A DNA stretch of 50,613 bases, taken from the NCBI GenBank assembly GCA_041567315.1, contig JBFGCA010000020.1:1-50613 (forward strand). The letters are read 5' to 3'. Made by a program: the position numbers and the translations under genes. The notes under the pieces are model-generated. The model did no database searches. It was not told the origin of the DNA and saw nothing but the letters and a program-made list of their open reading frames with translations. This DNA is from JBFGCA01 sp041567315 (GTDB lineage: Bacteria; Acidobacteriota; Thermoanaerobaculia; Multivoradales; JAHEKO01). Below are positions 33,640 to 41,527 of this stretch, piece after piece (the stretch's first letter is position 1; each line of letters begins with the position of its first letter).

Positions 33640-34751
33640 GCGACGGGTCCGCAGCGGGCCCGCCGGCGAGCGGCGGCGGGCGGGCCGCGGTGGCCGGGCG
33701 GCTGGTCGTGGGTCTGCTGCTGGCTCTGCTGCTGCTGTGGTGGGTGCTGCGCGGTACCGATCCCGGCGTGCTGCTCGGACGGTTGCGGCAGGCCTCGCTG
33801 GCCGGCCTGGCCGCGGCCGCGGCGCTCAATCTGGGGCACATGGTGTTTCGCGTGTGGCGCTGGCGGGCGCTGCTGGCGCCGGTGCGGGAGGCGATCCCCT
33901 TCCGCCCCCTCTTCGACGCGGTGGTGCTCGGCTACGTCGCCACCGCCGCCGTGCCCGGGCGCCTCGGCGAGCTGGTGCGGCCGGCGCTGCTCTCGGGACG
34001 TGAGCGGGTCCCGTTCGGCCCCTGCCTGGGCTCGGTGCTGGTCGATCGCCTGCTGGACGGGCTGATGGTGCTGCTCCTGTTTGCCATCGGGGTGCTCGCG
34101 ACGCCTCTGGACGCCGAGGCCCAGCGCCACGCGACGCTGATCCGGGGGGGCTCGGTCGGCCTGGTGGCCCTGCTGACGGCGGCGTTCGTGCTCCTCTTCG
34201 TGCTGTCGGCGAGGCGCTCGGCGGTCGAGCGCTGGGTCGGCCGGCGGCGCGGCCTGATCGCCCTCGGCGGGCGGGTGGTGCTCGGCTTCGCCCGCGGCAC
34301 CGACGCCATCGGCCGGCCCCGTCTGCTCGTTCGAGTAGCGGTCCACACCCTCCTGCTGTGGCTGATGATCGCCACCGGCACCTGGCTCGGGGTGCGGGCC
34401 TGCGGCGCCGAGATCTCCTTTGGCGCCATGCTGGTCCTGCTGCCGCTGCTGGTGCTCGGAGTGGCGCTCCCCACCCCCGCCGGCGCCGGGGGCTATCACG
34501 CCGCTTTGACCTTCGGGCTCCACCAGCTCTTCGGCGTCGAGCGCTCGGTGGCGGTGACCGCCAGCCTGCTCGTCCACCTGGCCGTCACCGTGCCCCTGCT
34601 GGCGCTCGGCGGCCTGCTGATGGCGGCCGGCGGGCTGTCGCTGGGCTCTCTCCGGGAGGCGGTGCGGCAGGTCGCCAGGATCGGCTCGGCCAGCGAGCCG
34701 GCCACCACCGCGAGCGGTTCTCGCCCGTCCGACCCAAGCAACCGAGGTTAG
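33636..34751 (+). CDS. Lysylphosphatidylglycerol synthase TM-region/flippase-like membrane protein
   Basis: A 371-aa integral membrane protein. GTG 33636 overlaps the previous stop as GTGA; the longer upstream frame is the oxidoreductase out of frame. About eight hydrophobic segments occur, with the family features NLGHMVFRVWRWRALL, AAVPGRLGELVRPALL and LVDRLLDGLMVLL in the first half and VALPTPAGAGGYHAAL near the end. Members of this family (MprF N-domain, AglD-like) are proposed to move or present lipid-linked substrates. As the last gene of a glycan operon it may translocate the lipid-linked product. It ends 3 bases from the convergent GT4 gene. Confidence 0.8.
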   Translation: MSDGSAAGPPASGGGRAAVAGRLVVGLLLALLLLWWVLRGTDPGVLLGRLRQASLAGLAAAAALNLGHMVFRVWRWRALLAPVREAIPFRPLFDAVVLGYVATAAVPGRLGELVRPALLSGRERVPFGPCLGSVLVDRLLDGLMVLLLFAIGVLATPLDAEAQRHATLIRGGSVGLVALLTAAFVLLFVLSARRSAVERWVGRRRGLIALGGRVVLGFARGTDAIGRPRLLVRVAVHTLLLWLMIATGTWLGVRACGAEISFGAMLVLLPLLVLGVALPTPAGAGGYHAALTFGLHQLFGVERSVAVTASLLVHLAVTVPLLALGGLLMAAGGLSLGSLREAVRQVARIGSASEPATTASGSRPSDPSNRG

Positions 34752-34754
34752 CTG

Positions 34755-35912
34755 CTAGCCCTCGCCGATGGTTTCGGCGAGGCAGTCCTCGAGCGCGTCG
34801 AGGCTGCGGTCCCAGGTCAGATCGCTGACCAAGGCGCGCAGCGCCGTGGGGTCGCGTGGTGCGGCGAGCAGCCCGGTCAGCATCTCGGCGAGGATCTCGG
34901 GATCGCGCGTCCGGGCGAGCATCCCGTCGAAATCGGCCAGCAGCTCGGCGGTTCCCCCGGCCGCGGTGGCGAGCACCGGGCGTCCGCTCGCCAGGGCCTC
35001 CAACACGACGTTGGGACGCCCCTCGCGCCGGCTGGTCAGTAACAGGCAGTCGGCGGCGGCGTACCAGCGCGCCAGGGTGGCCGGCGGCACCTCGCCGGCG
35101 AGCCGCACCCGATTCTCGAGACCCAGCCGGCGGACCCGGCGGGCGAGCCGGCGGCGCAGCGGGCCACGACCGATGAAGACGCACAGCGCGTCGGCTGGAG
35201 CGCCGCCCGTGAAGGTCGAGAGCGCCAGCAGCGGGTCTTTTCGCTCGATGAGGTGGCCGACGACCAGGACCAGGACCCGATCGGCTGGGAGGCCCAGGTG
35301 TTGCCTGGCTTGGTCGCGGTCCGCGATGTCGAAAAGCTCGAGATCCACGCCGTTGGGGATCAGGCGCCCGCGGCCTGGCCATCCGCCCAAGTGGTCCATT
35401 GCCGACACCAGGTCGCGTGACACTGCGCACCAGTGTCTGGCGGTGTGGAGATACTCGGCGAGGAGGTGGCCGAGGCCGGCCTCGCCCGCCACCTGGAGCA
35501 CGTCGCTGCCGCGGCCGTGGATGACGAAGGGAATCTGGAGGTCCCTGAGCCGGAGGGCGGCGGCGGCCGCCGGCCAGGCGTAGTCGGCGATGACCGCCGA
35601 CGGCCGTTCACCCGCCAGGATGATCTCCAGACCGGCTCTTGTGAACCGCCGGGCATTGGTGAACGCGTGCCCGGGGATGTGGACGTAGCGCGGCCGGCGA
35701 ACCGGAATGCCATACCGCAGCTCCCTGACGGGGCGGCTGGCCAGCTCGGCCCACTGGGAGTGTCCCGGAAGGTCGGGGGCGAGTGGCAGCGGCTGGACGA
35801 CCAGAACTTCATGGCCGCGGCGGTGCATTCCCCGCCACCGCCGCTCGGCGAAGAGGCCTTCATAAGGGCGGTTTGGAGACGGGTAGAGGGAGGTGAGGAC
35901 GGCGACCCTCAC
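34755..35912 (-). CDS. Glycosyltransferase family 4 protein
   Basis: A 385-aa GT-B enzyme. GTG 35912 is chosen because it overlaps the amidotransferase stop as GTGA and begins the typical RVAVLTSLYPSPNRPYEGLF. It has FVIHGRGSDVL, LIPNGVDLELF, the VLVLVVGHLIERKDPLLAL linker region and the E-x7-E donor motif in EGRPNVVLEALASGRPV. It probably adds a sugar to an exopolysaccharide or lipid-linked intermediate. It forms a two-gene operon with the amidotransferase, just as another GT4 lies near the amidotransferase at 2857. Confidence 0.9.
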   Translation of the reverse strand: MRVAVLTSLYPSPNRPYEGLFAERRWRGMHRRGHEVLVVQPLPLAPDLPGHSQWAELASRPVRELRYGIPVRRPRYVHIPGHAFTNARRFTRAGLEIILAGERPSAVIADYAWPAAAAALRLRDLQIPFVIHGRGSDVLQVAGEAGLGHLLAEYLHTARHWCAVSRDLVSAMDHLGGWPGRGRLIPNGVDLELFDIADRDQARQHLGLPADRVLVLVVGHLIERKDPLLALSTFTGGAPADALCVFIGRGPLRRRLARRVRRLGLENRVRLAGEVPPATLARWYAAADCLLLTSRREGRPNVVLEALASGRPVLATAAGGTAELLADFDGMLARTRDPEILAEMLTGLLAAPRDPTALRALVSDLTWDRSLDALEDCLAETIGEG

Positions 35913-37795
35913 GCGCTGAGGCCCCTCACCTCGTGGCGACGCCGCCAGTGCTCGAGAACCAGGAGACTCCACAGCAGCCGCCCGTGATCGCGGCCGCCGC
36001 GCAGGTGCTCGCGCAGCTTGCGCTGGAGGACGGCCGGCGCGAACCACTCGTCGGGCAGGCCGCCGATGGCGTCGCCAACTGCAGGCGCCAGTGGGCCACG
36101 AATCCAGCTGCGGAGCGGCGTATCGAAGCCCCGCTTGCGTCCGTCGAGCACCTCGCGGGGAAGGCGAGACCGCAGGGCTTCTCGGAAGGCATACTTGCCG
36201 CGGCCCGAGCGCACCTTCTGATTCGCCGGCAGATGGACGAACCGGCCACAGAGCCGATGGTCCAGGATCGGCACCCTGACCTCCAGCGAGTTGGCCATAG
36301 AAGCGCGATCCACCTTGGCGAGGATCTGCTCGGGCAGAAAGGTGTGGAAGTCGGCGAACTGGGCGCGGTAAAGAGGGTCGTCCACCTGCGGGCGCCGGTA
36401 GTGCCGTTCGAAATCCACGAACGGATCGTAGGACGACAGTGAATCGGCCACGTCGGGGGCCAGCAGCTCCAGGGCTTCGGTCCGCTCGAGCTGGGTGATG
36501 CTCCGCCAGTAGGCGCGGCCCGGCTCCTCGCCGACGTTGCCGAGGAACGTCCGGGCCCGCAGGAAGCGGGGTGCCCAGTCGAGCTTCGGGTAGAAGCGGC
36601 CTGCGGTGCGGCAAAGCGCGCGGCCCGGCCGACCCAGCCGGCGCCGGACCAGATTCTCGGCGACGTCGTGGACGTAGCGCCGGTAGCCGGCGAAGGTCTC
36701 ATCGCCGCCGTCTCCCGACAGAGCGACCTTGACGTGCTGCCGGGCCATCCGCGAGACGAGGTAGGTCGGGACGTTCGAGGGGTCGGCGTGCGGCTCGTCG
36801 AAGAACCAGGGGAGCTCCTCGATCGCCAGTGCCGGGTCCGCGCGGAGGATCTCGGAGTGGTGGATGGCGTCGAGACTCCTCGCGCTCCTCTCGGCGATCG
36901 GCAGCTCGTCGTAGGACCGCTCCTGGAAGCCGACGGTGCAAGCCACGACCGGCCGCTGGTCGGCGCGCGCCATGCTGGTGACCACCGCGGTGCTGTCGAT
37001 TCCCCCGGACAGGAACGCGCCCAGCGGTACGTCCGCGACCAGCCGGTCGGCGACCGCCCGATCGAGCCAGTGGAGAATCTCGTCGCTTTCGGCCGGCCCA
37101 CGCAGACCCTCAGTCGGTAGCTCCCAGTAGCGTCGCTGGTCGGGTGGGCCGCCGGGGCGCCAGCTCAGCGTGTGGCCGGGCGGTAGCCGCCGGATCCCCT
37201 CCCAGGCGCTGGTCTCCCCCCCCACGAAGCCCTGGACGAGATAGTCGAGAAGGGCCGGAGCCCGCAGTCGCCGCGGGGTCACCGAGGCGGCCAGGATGGC
37301 CTTGGGCTCGCTCGCCCAGATCAGCCCTTCCGGCGTTTCGGCCCAGTAGAGCGGTTTGATCCCGAGCCGATCTCGGGCCAGCAGGACCTCGTTCGCACCG
37401 TCCCTCAGATCGAGGAGTGCGAAGGCGAACATTCCGACCAGCTCGTGGACCGCCGCGCGCCCCTGCTCCTCGTAGAGATGCACGATGACCTCGGCGTCGG
37501 AGCCGCTGCGGAAGCGGTGGCCGCGGCTCTCGAGCGCGGCTCGGAGGTCCCGGAAGTTGTAGATCTCGCCGTTCATGACCAGCGCCACGTCGCCAGTCTC
37601 GTTGAAGAGCGGCTGATGTCCGCCCTCGAGGTCGATGATCGACAGGCGGCGGAAGGAGACGCCGACCCGCCCGCTCACGAACAGACCGAAGTCGTCGGGG
37701 CCGCGGTGGCGCAGCGTCTGCGCCATGGACGTGAGGCGCTCCCGGTCGCACTCCTGGCGGGGGTCGTGCAGGGCCTGGCCACACAAGCCGCACAT
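35909..37795 (-). CDS. asnB: Asparagine-synthase-type amidotransferase, exopolysaccharide-associated
   Basis: A 628-aa protein with glutaminase Cys2 (MCGLCGQAL), LRHRGPDDFG, FNETGDVALVMNGEIYNF and the synthetase loop LSGGIDSTAVV. Both active sites look intact. The pattern FNETGD...NGEIYNF and placement beside an XrtA-style exopolysaccharide locus suit the exosortase-A-associated amidotransferases, which probably amidate uronic acids or other carboxylates in the polymer. Start ATG 37795 is divergent from the export protein gene at 38000; the 204-bp region between must hold both promoters. A TAGTCT at 37969-37974 is a possible -10 for the export side. Confidence 0.85.
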   Translation of the reverse strand: MCGLCGQALHDPRQECDRERLTSMAQTLRHRGPDDFGLFVSGRVGVSFRRLSIIDLEGGHQPLFNETGDVALVMNGEIYNFRDLRAALESRGHRFRSGSDAEVIVHLYEEQGRAAVHELVGMFAFALLDLRDGANEVLLARDRLGIKPLYWAETPEGLIWASEPKAILAASVTPRRLRAPALLDYLVQGFVGGETSAWEGIRRLPPGHTLSWRPGGPPDQRRYWELPTEGLRGPAESDEILHWLDRAVADRLVADVPLGAFLSGGIDSTAVVTSMARADQRPVVACTVGFQERSYDELPIAERSARSLDAIHHSEILRADPALAIEELPWFFDEPHADPSNVPTYLVSRMARQHVKVALSGDGGDETFAGYRRYVHDVAENLVRRRLGRPGRALCRTAGRFYPKLDWAPRFLRARTFLGNVGEEPGRAYWRSITQLERTEALELLAPDVADSLSSYDPFVDFERHYRRPQVDDPLYRAQFADFHTFLPEQILAKVDRASMANSLEVRVPILDHRLCGRFVHLPANQKVRSGRGKYAFREALRSRLPREVLDGRKRGFDTPLRSWIRGPLAPAVGDAIGGLPDEWFAPAVLQRKLREHLRGGRDHGRLLWSLLVLEHWRRRHEVRGLSA

Positions 37796-37999
37796 CGACC
37801 GGATTACTCCCCAGGACGGCGGGGACGGTGCAGCGTTGCGGCGGCTCGCGTCGAGGCGTGCTGGATCAAGCGGGGTGCTTCCCTCCGAGAGGAGTATCAG
37901 GCGGGAAGGGCGGCAGAGGCAAGCGTCTGGGCTGGTCGGTGCAGCGTCGCCGGCCCCCCGGGGCGTGGTAGTCTACTGCCCCCTGCGGAAGCGAGATCG

Positions 38000-38635
38000 G
38001 TGGCCGAGACGAAGCAAGAGCAGCGACCCTGTTCGCGGCTACTGAGGCTCCTTGCCGCCCTGGGCGTAGTCGCGGCGGCACTGACCGTTGCGGTGCCGGG
38101 CGCCGGGCAGACCGGGCCGGAGCGCGGCGAGGCACCGGCTGGCGGCACGACGGACTACCGGATCGGCGTCGGCGACGTGCTGCGGATCTCGGTCTGGCGG
38201 AATCCGGAGCTTGGCGCCACGCTGCCGGTGCGACCCGACGGGCGTCTGTCGCTGCCGCTCGTCGGCGAGGTCGAGGTCGCCGGGCGTACCCCCGAGGCGC
38301 TGCGGGAGGCCCTCGGCGAGAGCTTCTCACGGTTCGTCACCGCTCCAGCGGTGTCGGTGGTAGTGGAGAAGATCAACTCCCTGCGGGTCTTCGTGACCGG
38401 CGAAGTGCGGGAGCCGGGCGTCTACGACATCCTCCAGCCCACCAAGCTGATGCAGGCGCTGGCCATGGCTGGCGGCTTGACCGAGTACGCCAAGAAAGAC
38501 CGGGTGGTGATCCTCCGCGACCTTGGCGCCGGTGGGGACCAGCGCATCGAGGTGAGCATCAACGACATCACTTCCGGCAAGGACCCCGCCGGCAACATCC
38601 GGCTGCGCACCGGGGACACCGTCATCGTCCCGTAG
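38000..38635 (+). CDS. Polysaccharide export protein (Wza/EpsE-like, short form)
   Basis: A 211-aa protein. GTG 38000 is chosen because the signal peptide (RLLRLLAALGVVAAALTVAVPGAG) follows at once and GGAAGCGAG lies upstream. The mature part is a Poly_export domain (YRIGVGDVLRISVWRNPEL, GRLSLPLVGEVEVAGRTPEAL) and one SLBB domain (VFVTGEVREPGVYDIL, MQALAMAGGLTEYAKKDRVVIL). No lipobox Cys is evident, unlike many Wza proteins. It should form the periplasmic/outer-membrane part of the exopolysaccharide secretion channel. It starts the long plus-strand locus and is separated by 242 bp, including promoter copy D, from the beta-barrel gene. Confidence 0.9.
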   Translation: MAETKQEQRPCSRLLRLLAALGVVAAALTVAVPGAGQTGPERGEAPAGGTTDYRIGVGDVLRISVWRNPELGATLPVRPDGRLSLPLVGEVEVAGRTPEALREALGESFSRFVTAPAVSVVVEKINSLRVFVTGEVREPGVYDILQPTKLMQALAMAGGLTEYAKKDRVVILRDLGAGGDQRIEVSINDITSGKDPAGNIRLRTGDTVIVP

Positions 38636-38798
38636 CACAGCGCCGCAGAAGGCTCCGCCCCCCGTCAGACGGGCTGGTGGACCTGCATCACGGGCTGCCC
38701 GCCAGCGGCAGTCCGTGGTGAAAGTAGGGCGGGAGGACGCCGCCGCGGGGGGGCGGCAGCCGCCTCCTCCGTTCGCATCGACCGGGGTCGATTCCGCC

Positions 38799-38829
38799 TG
38801 ACGATTTCCTGACGGTCGCTCCTTAGTCT
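38799..38829 (+). promoter_or_regulatory. Direct-repeat activator promoter, copy D (exopolysaccharide machinery)
   Basis: TGACG (38799-38803), six bases ATTTCC, TGACG (38810-38814), nine bases, then TAGTCT (38824-38829) as -10. Predicted start near 38836, leaving a ~42-nt leader before ATG 38878. It would drive the beta-barrel, chain-length and kinase genes and perhaps the whole downstream locus, separately from the export gene upstream. Confidence 0.6.
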
Positions 38830-38877
38830 GGGAGTTCTTGAGGTCCCCCTCCTCAGCGGGGAAGGTCGGGGTGCAGG

Positions 38878-40113
38878 ATGCGAACTAGCCAGCCAAACGG
38901 AGCGACACTGCTGCTCGCGAGCGGAGCGGCCCTCCTGTTGGGGCTGGTCGCCGCAGAGATCGGTGCCCAGCAGGCGGATTTCGCCCTCGAGGGCTCGCTG
39001 GGGTACGTCCGCGACGAGAATTTCTTCCAGGTGGAGCAGGCCCAGGAGGTCGATCTGGCGGCGGTCGAACTGCTGTTCGACCTGTCCTACGCGGGCCGGC
39101 GCACCGACCTCGACATCCAGTACAGCCCGGTATTCGAGCGCCAGCTGGACGAACCCGAGCTGGAGGATGACTCGCACCGGCTGACGCTCCGCCTCGACTC
39201 GCAGCTGGGCCGGCGAACGGCCTTCTCGGCCGACGCGGGCCTCTGGAAGAGCCCACGGGCGATCGTCGGCAGGACGGACTTCCCGCAGCAGTCGGTGGTG
39301 ATAGAGCGCTCCGATCAGTTCAGGGCACTTGCCGGGATGGCACTGGAGGTCGCCCTGGGGCGGCGCTCGGCCCTGGCGCTCGGGCTCAATCACTCGAGCT
39401 ATCTCTTCGACGAGCCCGCCTTCGAGGACAGCCGGGCGACGGCGGTCTACCTGCGGACCTCCTGGCGGGGGTCGCCGGCGCGAAGCTGGTACGCGCAGGG
39501 GAGTCTTCGCAGGGTCAGCCTCGGCGTGGCGGAGGAGGTGGACATCGTCTTGGCGACCTTGGGTGCCGATCTGCGCCTGGGTCGGGGGAGCGAGGCCGAT
39601 TCAGGAGTCCGCGCGGGTCTCCAGCTGGGCGGCTACGAGGTGGAACAGGACACCACTTTGGGTTTGGGCAAGCAGGAGACGGGAGTGGTCGGCAGCGTCG
39701 AGCTGCTTTCCGGAGGGGGGCCGGTGCGCTGGCGGTTGCAGGTCGCCAGGGACGTTGCGCCGCTGGTCGGTTTTCTCGGAATCGCGGATCTGGACTACGG
39801 CTTCGCAGGGATCTCGGCGGACCTCGGGCAGCGTTTGACCGCGGGCGCCTACGGCACCCACTCGCGACAGAGCGGTTTCGGCGAGACGGGGGAAAGCGAG
39901 ACGACGACCTGGAATCTGACCCTGGATCTGCTGTTGACGCCGATCGTCGCCTTGACCGCGGAGCACTCCCGCATCGAACAGGACGCCGAAGGGCTGCCCC
40001 TGGACAACCTCTCCTACGGCCGGACCGCCGCCTACCTCGCGGTCCGCATCTACCGCTCCGGACCGAGCACGACGCCGGTGCTCGGACGGCGCCCTAGGCG
40101 GCTTCGCATATGA
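38878..40113 (+). CDS. Outer-membrane beta-barrel protein of the exopolysaccharide locus
   Basis: A 411-aa protein with a signal peptide (LLLASGAALLLGLVAAEIGAQ). The mature part consists of alternating short amphipathic strands separated by charged turns (FALEGSLGYVRDENFF, LLFDLSYAGRRTDLDIQY, RLTLRLDSQLGRRTAFS and so on), ending in an aromatic/hydrophobic strand near AAYLAVRIYR. This is the pattern of an outer-membrane barrel. It sits where XrtA/PEP-CTERM loci carry an uncharacterised outer-membrane protein of similar size, between export and chain-length genes, so a secretion-pore or assembly role is likely. Its stop overlaps the chain-length gene start as ATGA. Confidence 0.75.
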   Translation: MRTSQPNGATLLLASGAALLLGLVAAEIGAQQADFALEGSLGYVRDENFFQVEQAQEVDLAAVELLFDLSYAGRRTDLDIQYSPVFERQLDEPELEDDSHRLTLRLDSQLGRRTAFSADAGLWKSPRAIVGRTDFPQQSVVIERSDQFRALAGMALEVALGRRSALALGLNHSSYLFDEPAFEDSRATAVYLRTSWRGSPARSWYAQGSLRRVSLGVAEEVDIVLATLGADLRLGRGSEADSGVRAGLQLGGYEVEQDTTLGLGKQETGVVGSVELLSGGGPVRWRLQVARDVAPLVGFLGIADLDYGFAGISADLGQRLTAGAYGTHSRQSGFGETGESETTTWNLTLDLLLTPIVALTAEHSRIEQDAEGLPLDNLSYGRTAAYLAVRIYRSGPSTTPVLGRRPRRLRI

Positions 40114-41519
40114 GGGCAAGCTTCAACATCCAGCCGTTCTTCGATTTCCTGGCGCTGGTCTGGGAGCACAAAGTGTGGGTGATCGCTCCCGTCGTCATCG
40201 GTTTGGTGGCGGCAATCGTCGCCGCGGCGGCGATCCCTCCGCGCTACGAGGCGAGTACCCTGATCCTGGTCGAAGCTCCCAAGATTCCCGCCGACTACAT
40301 CAGGACGACCGTCACCACCAGCATCCGCGAGCGGATCCAGACGATCGAGCAGCAGATCACCAATCGCGAAAACCTGGAACGGATCGTCAAGGAGATGGAT
40401 CTTCACGCCGAAGCGCGAGGTGAGGTGCCGGTCGAAGACCTCGTCCGCCAGGTCCGTCGCGATCTGACCCTGCTTGTCCAGGGAGATCGCGTCTTCAGGA
40501 TCTTCTTCCGTGGCGAAGACCCGCAGAAGGTCGCGGCGGTGGCCAACCGGATCGCGGAGCTGTTCATCGAAGAGAACCTCATCCTCCGCGCGCGACAGGC
40601 GAGCAGGACGACGAGTTTCCTGGAGGCGGAGCTGGAGACCAAGCGAGAGAGCCTCGAGAGACACGAGGCGGCCCTCGCTCAGTTCGGGCTGAAGAACCAG
40701 GGGCAGCTGCCAGATCAGCGAGAAACCAACCTGGCGGCGCTCGCACAGCTCGAGAAGAGGCTACAGATCAACCAGCAGGAGATAGACAGCAAGGAGCTGG
40801 AGTCCCGATTCCTGGAGACCAAGCTCGAGAGCCGCCCGACCTCGCCGCCGGCGGCCTCGAGCGCCGAGGTCAAGCTCGCGGCCCTGCGCCAGCAACTGCG
40901 CGAGCTCGAGTCCCAATACACGGATGTCCACCCCGACGTGGTGCGCCTCAAGCGGGAGATCGCCGCTGTGGAAGAGGAGCTGGCCCAGTCCCCGACGTCT
41001 ATCGAGGAGGCCGAGATCCAGGACCCCTTGCGGACGGCGGAGCTCGAGAGCATCGAGCGCGAGCTAGGGCGTCTCCGCGTCGAGCGTGACCGGCTCCTCG
41101 CCGAGCAGGCGCGCTATCAGCGGCGGCTGGAAGCGATCCCCCGCGTCGAGCAGGAGCTACTGGGACTCAACCGCGATTACGACAACCTCCGCGCCGCCTA
41201 TCAGAATCTGTTGACCAAACTGATCGAAGCGCGGCTGGCCGAGAACCTGGAGAGGCAGCGCCAGAGCGAGCAGTTCACGATCCTGGAGCGGGCGATCGCG
41301 CCGGGGCGGCCCGCATCGCCGGACCTGTTCCTCCTGCTAGTCGGAGGCTTGATCGGCGGGGCGCTTTTCGGAGTCACGCTGGCTTTCCTGCGCGACGCGA
41401 CAATCCAGACTTTCGAAAGCACCGCGGCCGTGACCGAGGCGATGCCCGGCGTGAGGGTCTTGGCGTCGATTCCCTGGATCAGCCTCCCGGCCACCTCCGA
41501 GCTGCCCGAGACGGTCTAG
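40110..41519 (+). CDS. Wzz/GNVR-type polysaccharide chain-length determinant
   Basis: A 469-aa inner-membrane protein. An N-terminal TM helix (VWVIAPVVIGLVAAIVAAAA) is followed by RYEASTLILVE; a long periplasmic coiled coil spans about residues 160-350 (LETKRESLERHEAALAQF and QLRELESQYTDVHPDVVRLK); the GNVR-like YDNLRAAYQNLLTKLIEARL precedes a second TM helix (LFLLLVGGLIGGALFGVTLAF). PGRPASPD before TM2 is the usual Pro-rich motif. It sets polymer length together with the BY-kinase encoded 8 bases downstream. It is of the XrtA-locus type, without a fused kinase domain. Confidence 0.9.
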   Translation: MRASFNIQPFFDFLALVWEHKVWVIAPVVIGLVAAIVAAAAIPPRYEASTLILVEAPKIPADYIRTTVTTSIRERIQTIEQQITNRENLERIVKEMDLHAEARGEVPVEDLVRQVRRDLTLLVQGDRVFRIFFRGEDPQKVAAVANRIAELFIEENLILRARQASRTTSFLEAELETKRESLERHEAALAQFGLKNQGQLPDQRETNLAALAQLEKRLQINQQEIDSKELESRFLETKLESRPTSPPAASSAEVKLAALRQQLRELESQYTDVHPDVVRLKREIAAVEEELAQSPTSIEEAEIQDPLRTAELESIERELGRLRVERDRLLAEQARYQRRLEAIPRVEQELLGLNRDYDNLRAAYQNLLTKLIEARLAENLERQRQSEQFTILERAIAPGRPASPDLFLLLVGGLIGGALFGVTLAFLRDATIQTFESTAAVTEAMPGVRVLASIPWISLPATSELPETV

Positions 41520-41527
41520 CCGACGGT

